Assembly (NCBI RefSeq): GCF_030848805.1 | Contig: NC_092362.1 | Span: forward strand, 17,095,642-17,159,641 | Length of the DNA: 64,000 nt | From: Temnothorax longispinosus | Lineage: Eukaryota; Arthropoda; Insecta; Hymenoptera; Formicidae | Direction: 5' to 3' | Part shown: piece after piece, positions 1 through 13,800 of the stretch | Layout of the letters: the number at the start of each line of letters is the position of its first letter | Numbering within the stretch: the stretch's first letter is position 1 | Notes under the pieces: model-generated | The model's input: the letters and a program-made list of their open reading frames with translations, nothing else | What the model was told of the DNA's origin: nothing | Databases searched by the model: none | Made by a program: the position numbers and the translations under genes

Positions 1-3000
1 GCTATTCTCGGAATCCGGACAGTTTAATAGGTTCATCCGATTGGCGAATTTCTAGACGCACGAGTGTGTTTAGCTCTGAAAATTCTTTCTGATTATTATT
101 TCGTGATGTCTGTGCTGCCGTAAATGTTTGTGATCGTGCAGAACTTTTTCACCAGCCATCTGGTGCCAACATTTAATTTTTAGTAATCTCGCTGCAATTC
201 TATTTGGTATAAATTTATTAAATTTTAAACCACAAATAAAGTTGTAAGATCTGCATTTATATTAAAGATATTTTTCAAGTTAGGACAAGTTTGTAACAAC
301 TTTACGAAACTTCGAAACGATTTGTCACAAAACTGCATCAAGATTATAATATTTTATAGAAATATTACATTGTTCCGAAGAATTTTAACTCGACTTTATC
401 ATGATATGTATAATAACAAAAAGTTGGAATTATCATTTCTCTGGTATACAAATATAATAAAAAGTAATGTATACAGTATACAATAAAAAATATATATATT
501 ATATATAATAAAAATGTATAGTAAAAGGTTTGGAATTATTGCAAGTGTTACACTATAATTTTCACTTATTACAATTCATCTCATTTCTCTACGAATATAA
601 TCAAAGATTCTTTCAAAGTTGAAGAATTCACTCAACTTTGCTCATCACCGAGAAGCGCAAATTTGGCGAACGTCTATCTTTGCGAAACAAACGAGTTAGA
701 GAAAAAACTCGCCAACGGACGAATCTCGTCGCGAGATTCTAGATTCCAATCTCCACGGCTTACCTTGTCGCGCCTCGAGGATGGCCGTGGAATAGAAGAG
801 AGGTGGTTTACCCGAAGACCACGACAGCTGCATCGAGCCAGCGGGGCCTGAAAATAGCACGACAACCCCATGCCGAGGCCGCCAGAGAGGAGCGGCGAAG
901 TCGAAGTCCTCTCTCCTTCTCTCTTCTCGCGCTCGCCTTCGTGCATACTCCGGCGGCCGCTAGGAAAGCCGCCGGTCTACGAGCCTTTTAAATAGCGTTC
1001 GCGTGCTTTTCCCTTTTTTCCGGCACGCGGAAAGTACTTGCTGCCGCCGCGCCGGTACGAGGAAAAGAGGGTGGCGTGCGGAAGGTCGCTGATTTATAGG
1101 AGGAACCGTGCGTATCCGGATACTTTACGGGACGACACGCGATACAGTCACGCTTTCTCGTCCTAAACGATCTCGCCGCCCCCGTGGATCACTCCTAATG
1201 ACTCGGTATCCTCGACGCAAAAACTATATCCGCCCCCGTACTTATCCATCTTTCTCAGGCGAGAAATTACCTAAAATTGGAAATTCCCCTCTTACAAACT
1301 TGTCCCGATTTAGTAAACTTATACATATATCATTCAATGTAATTTATCACCATGCAGTCATTCCGAAGACCGTCAGCGAAACTGTTCAGATCTCGTCGAC
1401 ATTCCTTGGTGCAATCGATCCTTTCGAATAAATTTCGTTTCTTCGCCTCACCGAGTATTCTTTCAGTAGAACCGCACGTGACCGCGGTCGCGATTTATCC
1501 GTCAAGATCTCCTTCCTCGCATATCGTTTTCGTCGACGTCGCGTATTTCCTCCTCCTCCGCATCTGGGAGCGCTCCAAGAGCGCCGAAAATACGCGATTC
1601 GCGCTAGTGGGCGGACGGAATACCTTTGGGCACCTGTAGGATGCGCCGCCGGATAAAGCGCGTAGAAAGCCACGAGGTGCCTAGCACTATTGGTGCCGGT
1701 TACGTTAATGGATGATCTGCAGTCGAATTGCGTCAGTGGTTGAGGATGCTCTTGCTCGCTCGCTCGATGCGCTCGGAACTCGTGACTTTATTTTTGGCCG
1801 TTCGACGACGATACCGTCGTCGACGATTTGCGATACCGCCGCCGAGACACCTGTTCCGCGACTCCCATCTAGAGATTTCTTGCAATCACACGTTTTATCC
1901 GAAAGCTCACAAATATTTCGCCTTCGCGTAGACAGTCGATATACGGAATGCTTCAACTTCTCTTCTTTTCTGTCCTGAAAAATTTCAAACACTTTTTTTA
2001 GCATGAAGAAATGACGCGGGATAGAATAAATATATCGAACAGCGGTAAATAGTCGACTGTGAATCATACATTTTCACTGAATCGCGAATATTCTTGAAAA
2101 ACGAGTATATAAGCTTCGTCATTTAACTTATAAATAGATTAATAAAATTTTAAATGGAGATTTTATACGTTTCTCAAGTCTCACAAATTAGACTAAATGT
2201 ATAAAAAAGAATTGATCTCTCTTTTGATTAATAAAATAAATTAAAATTAAATAACGAAATAATTATCTGTCTGAATATAAATCAATAATATTTTTAAATA
2301 GTCTCTTATTTTAGAATAAAGTTTGACAAAATTTATATTATATAATTTATAATATTTCTGATTCATTCGTCGTATAAAGTATTCAATGTTTGATACCGTT
2401 TAACAATTGCTAGTAAAAATAATAATTAACTTTTTAAACCGAGAAGAAATCAGTATCACAAAACTGTTGATGAAAAGCAATGTCCAGGCAATTCCTCGTG
2501 TCCTCTAATTTGTATATTTCATAGATAAGCTCGAATAAGCCTCAGGAAGATTGGAACTTGATCTCTTTTTTTTTTCTCTAATCGCCTTAGACACGCGTTT
2601 CGCGCAAAGAGCAAGATACTATGCAGGCAGCGGGGCTTTTTGGTCGACGATTGAATGAATGCCACGCGAGTTAGTCAGCATCGCGGTGCTAAATTCGGCG
2701 GACGCCTGGCGTCGCGCCAGAAGAACCACCCAGCGCACCAACCTGTGCTTCTACCCTGTAACTGTTGAAATGGCGCCGTTATCATATCTGCTCGCCTTCG
2801 TTCTTTGTTTAAATAACACTCTAGATAGATGAGCAGTGCTGGTTTCATCAAATTTGTTGAATATATGACTGAAGATTCACACACTGCAACAAATATATAT
2901 ATCTCAATCAAAATTAGAAATTCCATTATTATAAGAATTTACAAATTAAAAACTAAAAATGCATTCCATTAAAATGTTGTATGTAAAAAGAGTAGCTTAA

Positions 3001-3892
3001 GATTTTAATGCGTATAATCCTAATTTTAACATTTAATGCGTACAAATCATTGTACTTTAATTTAAAGATCTTTTAGACACATAAATAAAACAAATCCATG
3101 TGCTATACTAAAATATGCTACAATTACCTATTTCTCGTATTATCTTTTTTACTTATTTCTTTTATCGATAAATTTATATAAAGAATCACCATGCAATTAT
3201 AATATCGTAGTGTACCGCACAATTAATTTCGTCAATTTGCATTTGAATCAATGATTGCTCCAATTGGTAGAATCTAATAATGGGCGATAATGAGACGGGA
3301 CAACTTGTCGAGAGAAGATAAGGGTAGTTAGCAACCACCCTGCGTGAGCCGTGTGGGGCCGGCTGTGTTCCTCCCGCGCGGTCTTTCATCCGCCCCCTCC
3401 TCCGCGGGTCGTACGCACTCGCCACGCGTGTCGCACATTGCCGACACACCAACGGGACCACCACATGCGCAGGAGGGAACCGGGCGGGCACGCTTCTGAG
3501 GCGCGTGCAGCTGAAGAAGAAGAAGAAGAAGAAGAACAAGAAGACGACGACGACGACGAAAAGCGCCGCGGCGGCGGCGACGGCGGCAGCGTTGGAGGTG
3601 GAGAGCGAGGGAGGTTGCGTTGCTATATGTAGCCCCGAATCTTAGCCGGGGCAACTATTGCGCCCGAAATTGCCGAAGCGAACGCAACCCCCGTGCGTCA
3701 CTCGACGTACACGCTTCCAAAACGGATCGTAATCCTTCCTCTTGATACCGTGTCCATCGGTTCTACCTCGTCTTCGCGTTGTCACCCCTTTAAGTAGTAG
3801 TCGGTGCGATTGTTAGTGTGTTAGTTTGTGAATCTTGAGTTGATAAGCATGACTTGTGTGCTCTGAGGAGAAAACTCGAGGAGACGAGGAAG
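1..3892. other. Intergenic and 5' flank of the Scratch-type gene
   Basis: I see no convincing coding exon here. The open frames present are short, overlap on both strands in CpG-rich patches, and show no recognisable protein. GC-rich islands at about 660-1250, 1440-1960 and 3330-3720 alternate with AT-rich DNA and could hold enhancers or the untranslated first-exon region of the gene starting at 3893. The last few hundred bases before 3893 are probably 5' UTR. No tRNA-like B box was seen. Confidence 0.5.
3513..3590. repeat. Trinucleotide-rich tract (GAA/GAC/CGG)
   Basis: A run of GAA repeats passes into GAC repeats and then into CGG-type repeats. It gives spurious open frames of poly-Glu and poly-Asp. 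It lies about 300 bp before the Scratch-type start codon, so it may be transcribed as 5' UTR or sit in the promoter. Confidence 0.85.
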
Positions 3893-6800
3893 ATGCCGCG
3901 TGCGTTCCTGATCACGCATCGCAGATACAACGGTGTGGAAGAAGAGATCGCAGGATCTGAAAGAGGTATGTTGATAAAAAATTTGCAAAACGTTAATTTA
4001 ATTAATTATGACTAATCAGACCAGAATCTAAAAATTAAAAATTTGTAAGGAAGAGTACTTTTAACTTGGTAATCAAATTCTCATTTTATTATAGTTGAAT
4101 ATCGTGATTTATATTTCACCTATCAATTAATAAACTAATTTAATTTACCATAATTTGCTAAAGCTATTGGGTAATTAAGTTTAGCGTATTTGAGAATATC
4201 GAAACGTTGATAATTTGAAATTAATTTTGGCAAAAAAATTACGATTGAATTTAATTGTTTATAAATTTTAGTTGATATATAATGTTCTCGTGCATTATTT
4301 ATACTGGCATTAATCTTTCACATTTTTGAATCATTTTTACATAGAATAAAAAACATTCTAACTTTTTTGAAAAAAATTGTTATATTTATTATGTAATTCT
4401 AATATGATAATTTAATATAAAAACAATAAAATATCAATATATTATAAATGGCAAGTTTAGCTTAAAAATTCTTTTAGCATATTAATGATAATGATAATGT
4501 CGCGGATAATTTTTCTGCGTCAGTAAAGTAATGTCTAAGCCATCTATTAAAATCACGAAATTTAATTCGATGATTTTCACAGAAGAATAAAAATCGCGAC
4601 GCCGAAATCTCGATTTTTTACACGCGACAATCAAAGTCGCCTCTTCCTCGATTAAATTTAAAAACCGGAGAAATCTACTGGTCGTTGCTTCGCGATCAAG
4701 GTGGTGTGTCGCGCGGATTTAAGAATAGGAGACGCTAGATGCGTCACACACGCCAGGGCCCACCGAGACGCATACCGTCGCGATGCCGTCAACCCCACCG
4801 CAGGCAGGCGAGCTTCCTTACGCGACGCAACGCGTGTGCGTACACGTACGTGGTACTACGAAATACATAGAACAAACGCGTTGCGCGCGCTAGGGAACGA
4901 CGGGCGTGCGGGGGTTGGTGGCGTAGCTACTCTATTTCCGTTCTCCCCGAAAATGGAGCAGCCTACGAAGCCCTGCTCCCGAAGGTGTTTTACGAGTCGC
5001 CGGATTTCCCTGGTTTCCGTTGAGATTTATTGGGGGTGTTGCATTTGAAATCACGTTCCGTGCGATATCCGCTGAAAGACGTAATCAAAATAATACACTT
5101 ACTTTCGCGGAAATAGATAACATAATATATAACATCAGGATATAATTGTCAAACAATTGCCGAATGAATTGTCAATCGAAATAGATTTTGCTATAATATT
5201 CTTAATTTGAATACCAACCCTTTTTTTCATTTTCATACAGATTTCAGTCCCGAGAGAAGCGTGAGACTGGCCGATTACAGCGGCGGTCAACCAACTTCCG
5301 ATGGCGCCAGCGAGTGCGGTAGCGAGACGTCGTCCGAGTGTCCCGAGGAGCTGTACAACCTGACGAAACTGGCGGAGGTGAGCCTGGCAGCGGCGGCGGG
5401 CACCTTAATTCATCACAGCAATGTCATCTATCAGCGACCGGCGTCGCCCAGGATCGCGCAGTATCCCGCGGAGGCGAGTAGAACTCTTGGGTCTCGGCCT
5501 ACTGTCCAAGTGATGGGAAACCAGGACCAAGTCCTGGGCGAACGGACGAGACTCTTCTTCGAGCGGATTGAGAGCGAGAGGGAGATTCTGGAGACTCGGT
5601 CCGGGGAGAACGCCGCCTTGGAGATTCGCCTCTCGCCGCGGCATTCTCCTTGCTCCTCGCAGGAGGAATCGTGTCACTCGAAAGTATCGGTCGTTCCCGA
5701 TATCGGCGTTGATCCGGCGTCCGTACCTTCGACCGCGTCGATCCAAGGTCGCAGAACGGCCGCCGTGGATCCCAAGCCGGAGGACAACGAGGATCACGAG
5801 TGTCCCGACTGCGGCAAGAAATACTCGACCTCCTCGAATCTGGCCAGACATCGTCAGACGCACAGATCGCTGGGCGATAAAAAGGCCAGGAGGTGCCCGC
5901 ACTGCGACAAGGTCTACGTCAGCATGCCGGCGTTCAGCATGCACGTGAGGACCCACAATCAGGGATGCAAGTGCCACTATTGCGGCAAGTGTTTCTCCAG
6001 GCCGTGGCTGCTGCAGGGACACATACGCACGCATACAGGTATACTGCTCTTGATATCGCTGTGCTCGATGTCCAAAATCGGTTTTCCTCATAATTTATTT
6101 ACCGCCTTTCTTCATAACGTTGACCATAAACAATTATATAATTTACTGCAACTGTATATCAGGTATCTGGAAAAAAAAATTAATAACTCTCGCTATAAGT
6201 TTAATTTGATAAAATCGTTCGACTCTCAGAGTTGTTTTTTGTCCATGACCGATTGCCTTCTCTTACAATAATAGATATTACGTAAATAAACTAAGGAAAA
6301 CTATTTTGGTGAGTACGATGAGTACGGTTTAACGAGCTTTCAATGAAGATGAATGCAAATTAATCATTCACGATGTGATTTTGGCACGCTTGAAGATGCG
6401 GCACTATTTTCGACTACAAATTACAGATGTGCAACTGTAAAATCGGTTGACACGTAACAACATATTCACATCCTTCAGTGTGCTAAGAAGTACATTAAGA
6501 GTGATTAATTGAGATGTTCAATCGAGAAAGCGCAAATAAAATGTGAAATATATTATTTTATATTTCACTTTCTGTCTTCAATTATATATATACATATGTA
6601 TATATACAATTGTTTTTTATTACATTCATTTTTATATATTTTATATTTCCGTTGTTAAAAGAGCATTTAAATTTGTTTACTAGTATTCTCTTTTTAAAAT
6701 AAACTCGTCAGTTATTCAAGATTTCTCAATGCACGACATTCTTTTAAGTGATTACTTTCAATATTCATCACTTGAAAGAAAGCGTAGTTTTGGCGAGATT

Positions 6801-7516
6801 AAGTCATATATACAGAGATATTTTTAATAATTACTTCCGTTTTTTCAGGTGAGAAACCTTTCAAGTGCACCATTTGCAACAAAGCCTTTGCTGACAAGTC
6901 AAACTTACGAGCTCACATACAAACGCACTCGAACACCAAACCTCATGTGTGTGGTCGTTGTGGCAAGGCTTTCGCCCTGAAATCGTACCTCTACAAGCAC
7001 GAGGAATCGTCCTGCATGCGTGCCCATCACCGACCGTCCACGGACAAGCCCGATCAGATCGAGCAGCAAAGAACATCGTCAACGGTGAAACCGAGTGCTC
7101 CATTATCGTCGTCCTTGAATAGATCGCAAACGACGTCGTGCGTCACGGCGTCGCCCACCAGCGTCATAGTTCCTCGATTGGGGCACGAGCGTGACCAGAA
7201 AGACTCGTCGTCGGCGTTCTCCGCGATCATCAGGCACACCAGGACGTCAGACGCGGCGGCACCGTCGAAACGACCCTGCAGAGAGAAGACACCTTCGGAC
7301 GATCCAGAGAGCCCCGATTTGGTGACTAAGGATCCGGAATACGTGTCCAGAATGGTCATCAGAACATCGGTGATATCACCCAATCCGGAGCATCTGCATC
7401 TCCGTTTCGAAAATGACGTTAAGAGTTCCTCGACTACGTTCGATTATCCCGATCCGACGAGATCCTCGTCCTTTTCGAGACCCGCCACGATGACTTTGAA
7501 CCTGGCCATCGCTTGA
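3893..7516 (+). CDS. scrt: Scratch-family SNAG/C2H2 zinc-finger transcriptional repressor
   Basis: Exons 3893-3965, 5241-6038 and 6849-7516 join in frame (phases 1 and 2) to 512 residues. Exon 1 encodes the N-terminal SNAG motif MPRAFLITHRR, the repressor-recruiting peptide of Snail/Scratch/Gfi/Ovo proteins, which fixes the start codon. Residues about 212-346 hold five fingers: three C2H2 fingers (CPDCGKKYSTSSNLARH, CPHCDKVYVSMPAFSMH, CHYCGKCFSRPWLLQGH), then TGEKPFKC linked to finger four (CNKAFADKSNLRAH), and a last finger of C2HC type (CGRCGKAFALKSYLYKH...C). The finger order and the SRPWLLQGH and FALKSYL blocks match Scratch rather than Snail or Escargot. The intron cuts the third linker exactly at HTG. 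A Ser/Thr-rich tail follows. Expected role is a nuclear E-box-binding repressor in neural development. Stop is TGA; the 3' UTR probably runs to an AATAAA near 8887. The subfamily call is firm; which insect Scratch paralogue it is remains open. Confidence 0.93.
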
Positions 7517-10500
7517 AAATCGGTCGATACCTAGCGATCAAATCAAGTTGGTCAATCGATAAAGAGAATTCATTTAACTTCGTACTTATTTTAGCACGAA
7601 TTTTTACGAGATTCACAAAACTCGATTGGAAATTTCAATTAGATGGAGATTTCAGGGTATTCTAGAACTTAAAACAACTCGTTTTTTTTTTGTAGGATAT
7701 TAAAGCAAGTTTAGAAATTTCTTCAATTATTCATTAAAAAATCATCAATCAAAACAATTAGATTTCGTTCTTTACGAGATTATACTACTAATTGTAAGAG
7801 ATTTTAACTGAGAAATTGAAGAAAATTTGGATCGTTACAGCGACTGTACAGAATGTCGCAAAATTGATGACGTTCTTTTTAATCATAAGCTTTTTTAACT
7901 TTAAAACGTGGATCTTTTCTCATTGACAATTTAATCAAATTAAAAGATTAATCTTATATGCGATTACTGATTGATGAACAATTTCGATTTGTTTTCACAT
8001 TATCAAGGATTGTGTGACTGTATGACGGTCAATTTTCCTTTATTGCATTAATTCGTCTTAATTCTATACAATTAAACAAAGATTACGTCTGATAATGCTG
8101 GATAACATTGCGAATTAGAAAGAATCGATAGAGTATTGTGTATGATATTATTCCAAGCATCTTCCGAATTAGGGACCATCTAGCAATTAGTCATAATAAT
8201 GTTAAATTTGTAAGCGTGTTTAATTTAGCGCGAATCACATTTATGTAAAGTCGTGCCTTACATAAGTATCGGGCTGCGTTTTAGCATGCACGCGACTCGA
8301 TACTATGATATAGTCCCGACGGAATTGGCGTGCACGGATGAACGCGTGGAAAGAAATTTTCGAGAGCGTCTATTAAACGCCAAACTCGTGACCTTATCTA
8401 TTTAAAGACGTAGCGTCGCTATCGCGCGGCGTTAAGCGATTGAGATTGATCATCGACACGGACTGAACTTGCAGTGCCATCGTGTTTATTATTTTAGGAT
8501 TAAATGAGATTCTCTGAGGCTCTTCGAGGCAGCTACCAAGCTATGTAAGATGTAAATACGTACGAATGACAGGTGCGCGAAATGTAGCGAACCCCAGAGT
8601 TCGAGGATGTGAAGATATCTTTGTCCTACATGACCGAGCGGAAAGTTTTTACGTTTTATCGTATATATAATACACGATCGTAAGTCGACGAAGAGAGCGA
8701 TGCAGCATTCGCCGTGGTTCGTTGTTGCTTTCGAGAAAGAATTTTCAAAAACGCAACCGCACGTCGGGATGCAAGTTGGACGTTCTCAAAAGCGAAGGCG
8801 TGTATCTGTGATTCGGGATTGCGCAACCGGAATTGCCGCAAAAAGTCGGCTACAGGCAATGCGATCACCTGCCAAAAATATATAGAAATAAAAAAAAATA
8901 TATATACATACAATATTATATATTTCATATCATAGAGATAAGTTTAGACCCAGTGGTCGTTTACTAGTGTACCCACCTGTTATGTGATGAATTTTGCTGT
9001 ATTAATTCTATACAATTAGAATATCGTGTGTGTAACGTCCAACGAACGTTATCCAGCCGAGCGCATCGTTCAGAGCCGTACTGTAGGTTGCCAGCAGCGT
9101 TCTCCAGCAGCGAATTTAATCATAGCGCGGCGATAAATAAGCCTTCTTCTTACGTTTGTTTGCGGTGCCAGAGATTGGTGTCCGGTCAGAGTGTCGAACT
9201 AGTCGAATCCGTTTCGCCATCGTGAACGCAATCTGCCGTCATGGAAAAACTTGCTTTTAATTCATCGTCGCGACGAACGTTATCTTCGATTGACGATATT
9301 AAATGTCCCCTTTTTCAAGGATTGAACGGACGGCAAGATCACGCGGATTATGCGAGTGGCGACGGTTATAATAAAGATTTCGTGTAGGTGTAACAATGTT
9401 TTAGCGCATTACAAGATTGACCGCCGCGATTCGCCGAGGAATCCGCTCGAGTCGTAATAATTGTAATTAATTGACGAGCGATTCGGACACACGTGCGTCC
9501 TAGTCATTCGATAGATCGCCCATGGACGAGAATAGGGATCCCGATCTAGCGATTAAGCACGTAGTCGCGTTGACCACATGTTGTAAATAGCATTCCCACT
9601 TTTACGTATTAGATTTTAGTTGCGCGCGTGAAGGAGAGACGTTGGACGTAGTCGTTTTTTTAGATAACGATTTATTACAACCGTTGTATTATACGTGCTA
9701 TTTGTACACCGGAGTGCCTATGCGAAACATTTATCCACATCTTTTTTTACGAATTGTAAAAGTTTTGTCTATCGAAAGAATAATACACGAAGTGATACAT
9801 GTACACGTTCAGAAACACGTTTGAATTAACTTTTTGTCCTCTCCCGTTCAACTTTTCAATTCCTGTAATCCTTCCTCATCTCTGTTGCGCGATGAGAAAT
9901 TGTAAAAGTTGTATTAAATAATTTAATTCCACGCCTATCGGATTGCAACACGCGCGTTCGTATAAAGCTTTCCGTTCAATACACTCTCTCGCTTCGCCTT
10001 TTTATTTATTGAACTCATTATCGCGCCGATGAACCATGCGATCATTAGTTACGCTTGGTAGTAGGATAAACAGCGACTAACTGTGTTTAACAAATAGATT
10101 GGACTTCAGTAATTAGGCCAACGAAAGCGAAAGTGACTAACTCGACAAGACAAGTTAACTCAATGTCGCTTGCGATTGATGAATATTTACGCGGATTTAG
10201 AATAGAAACGAAAGAATTTTTGTATTTGATCAAATGTTATAAATTAAATGTTATAAAGTAATTTTTAGCAACAACGCAATTAATAGGCTTGTTTATTCAT
10301 CTGTGTTTTAGCCCTGAACATAATTTATTATAAAAAATATATATAATAAAATAAAATATATACGTATACATAATATAATAAATAAAGATTACCATGTAAT
10401 GCATATAAAATTGCGATGAAAATTTTCTTAAAGGAAATTTCAAATCTGTCGAGTTATTCGGGGTGTTTTGGACTACTGTCTAAATAAGCAATACAATAAT

Positions 10501-10884
10501 GATATGAAGAGTCTTCTTTCTTTTTAACTGCAACATAAGGTGTATCTTCTAAGTCAATGACGGCCATGGGCGCATATCTTTCGGTAATGAGATCCGCGAC
10601 GACAAGACGAGACTAAATGAGATAACGTGATACACACGAGCGTCTGTACGCACTTACATCACGACGCACATTCCCGGAATTTCGTTCAGCACGCGATTCC
10701 TACTCCCGCCTCACAGCCACATGGACCCTTACGATTCCAAGCGGCGCTTCGTGGGACCGACCACGACGGGACCGAAGAAGAGGCGCAGCGGAAGAAGCGA
10801 GTAGAGTCGGTGGGAATCTATTCCAGCGGAGTTGGAACATTGTCGAGACGTCGGTTCGCGGAGATCTCACAGAAGGTTCGAACC
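7517..10884. other. Scratch-type 3' UTR and intergenic DNA
   Basis: The stretch holds the probable 3' UTR of the zinc-finger gene (AATAAA about 8887-8892) and then intergenic DNA. Short open frames at 8656-8935, 9028-9225 and 10627-11007 have no recognisable product. A small imperfect hairpin lies at 8264-8305. The last hundred or so bases before 10885 are probably the 5' UTR of the following secreted-protein gene. Confidence 0.5.
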
Positions 10885-13800
10885 ATGCGGCCGTACCTCA
10901 TCGTCATCGTTCTGATCTTCCTCGCGAGCACGACACTCGCGAGATACCATGTAAGTTTTTCATTTCCCTCGCGTTTACCACCCCGCTTTTTGTCACGCAT
11001 TCAATAATCGAGATGTAAGGTCCGCAGTGCGTTTGATAAAAATCGAACCAAGTTTGTGAATCAACGCGCTTTTGTGTATCTGTAAATAACAACATACGCC
11101 AACAGTGAATGAATTTTACAAAAAATTGTGCACTATCTAGAATAAAAATTGTTAGCGTCAATAATCGACAGCAATATTTTTTATTTTACAATAAATAAGT
11201 GAGACACGACTGATTAATAATCTAGGGGCTTACATAAGCTCCATGTGAGCTTTAATTATTCTTATCAATGGACTCATCAGTTTTTTAATTTACATTTTAT
11301 TAGCGTGTCGCTCTTTTAACGCGCAAGATTTTGTGGACGATTAACAGGCACACTTCCGGAGAAAGTGCTCAAGTTTTTGTCTGACTGTAAAAAAACTGAC
11401 CGGGTCGTCGTAGATTTGTAGAAGGTGATGTTTAGATGTCCGCGTGTGCGTGAGTCGCTTATTCATCAATTCGGAGTAATAGATAGCCGCTTATCTCTCG
11501 CCTTCTTGCGATTTAGGACACTTCGCGTCGCCGTGGTTCGCGCGGCGTTATGAAATTCAGCAAATCGCCGACGTGTATCATCTATCCGCGACGATAAATG
11601 TGGAAACGCGATCTCCCGAGTATCCCTCTACTTGCCGCTTCATTCATACGTTCCGCGGTACGTCCAGAAACAAGCCGAGTCGTGTACAAACCGCAATTTT
11701 AAAATGATTACAAATTACAACTGTATTCGCGTAAGAAAACGCGCTTTTACATGAATATTCGCAATGATTTCGACCAGGCTTTGATTATTAACTTTCCAGT
11801 AAGCAATGTCAGCGGATTGACAACAATTCGATCAGAAATTGCTAACAAATTTACATCGACTGTGTCTGCATTAAACTCGCATTTCACTGATAGAGTCCGC
11901 GCTGACATCATTTAATTTTCAGCTGGTTTTTCTTTCGTTCGTTTTCTACCGCTAATTCGCTGTCAAAATATAGCTTTATAGATCTCCGATGAAATCTGCT
12001 CCCAATAAGCGTCAAATGTAGCAAGTACGTCAGAGTCTGCTTCTTGATTTCTGCCGTCAACTTTCGTAGACCAACTTTGCTGCTATTTAATGCTGGATCC
12101 TGCATTAAATCTGTGATCTTCCTGCCGATAAAATCTGAAGCAACAAACACTTTGCAGAATATGTTGTCGACAGACTCGGTTTCTCCGACCGGCGAAATAG
12201 CTCACGCGGTTAAATTTTGGACCATATAAATTCGTAAGAAAGTTCTGTATAATAACATTATAGAAGCTAAGTGTAACTAGCCTGCGACTAAGAGAAGACA
12301 ATTGCTCGAAGAAAGATTTAGGAGGTTAAAGCTCACAAGATAAGAACGGATATGATTACGGATCGTCTCGGCTCGTTCTCGATCGCGACACTTTTTTCAC
12401 CTCCTTTCGAATTAGATTAATTAGATGATTCTAGGTCCTATATAGAGAGTGCAAAATCGAATTCGATTGTTTTTCGAGGATCTCGGGGAAGCGAATTCTA
12501 ATTTTCACCTAATCATTTATCAGATTGTCCTGGAAAGAAAAGTAACATCAGATACAGATTTCGAGATGTTATAAAATAAGATCAATATACAATAATAGTA
12601 TACATTAATTATTTATAATTTGTGTATCAACGATTAATGTATATACATATATTATTATTATTCTAACAATATTTTATTATTATTGTTCATACCATTATAC
12701 ATATATTAATTATTTTCTAAATGGTATAAACTATATATAATTAATACATATTATTATTCTTATTATATAATTTTCAATATTATAACGTCACTTCAATATT
12801 ATTATTTGTAGGAAAAGACGCGTTTCGATCGATCTGTTCACGAGTATGAGATGAGAGATGCAGAAAATAATCGTGAAGAGAAACAATGGTCTTTTACTGA
12901 CGATGTAACGGTAAGCGATTATGTTGTCTTAATATTGAAATACGCCGATTTTAAACTGATCCTTTCGAAACAGCAATTCGTTGCGTACAAGAGCAGGAAG
13001 GAGAACGATTGCTATCTTGAAAATATAAAACAGGGTCAGAATGCGTCACGTAAGAAGCGGCAATCCAAGATACTCTATGCGTCGACAGCCCTCACGAAAC
13101 TGGAGGTAATATAATAAGTTACATGGCACGTTGAAATTGTTATAAATCACAATATAATAGTTCTCTACAGTTCTCTTAACAAATCTTTACATGTGCATAT
13201 TTAAAAACATCAGAATTATGTTTTTTGCTATTTCCTAATACTAATAATTGTAAAATTGTCAAGTAAATTGTCAAGAACAATATGTAGCTTTAAATTAAGT
13301 GTATCATCTGAATTTAGTTCCCTTGACAAGTATTCTATGTAATCATATTGTCATAAACGCTTAATAAGAACTATACAATAAAAATAGGATATTACTCAAA
13401 TAATTACGTGTAAAAATACAATAATAAAGTATGTTGTATCAGAAGAAAAATATATTAACATCTAAATTTAATATTCTGAATAGGCGTGGCGACTTGCTGG
13501 GGGTCGAATCGCTGATTTCTGCAACGGACGCAATATCCTTTTGTTACAAGCAACGAGACCTGTGCCGGGGCGTACTCTCGATCCTTTCTTCAACGAAATC
13601 CCTGTAGATGAAAATGATATTTCGTCAAAACGCGTAGCTGACATCGTTCTAACACCGCTAAGAGCTCGGACGAAACGACAGATTCAACTCGAGCAACGAG
13701 AAAAATCAAACAAAAATGTCGATCGAATTCGACAACGTCGACAAACGAATCAGTTTCGAGGGAAGTTTCGTGGACAGACGCAATCTCAATATCTGAATCT

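Noticed and set aside
5405..6091. Antisense frame of 228 codons across the zinc-finger exon
   Set aside because: Shadow of a GC-rich coding exon with clear zinc fingers on the plus strand; the antisense protein is Arg-rich and unrecognisable.
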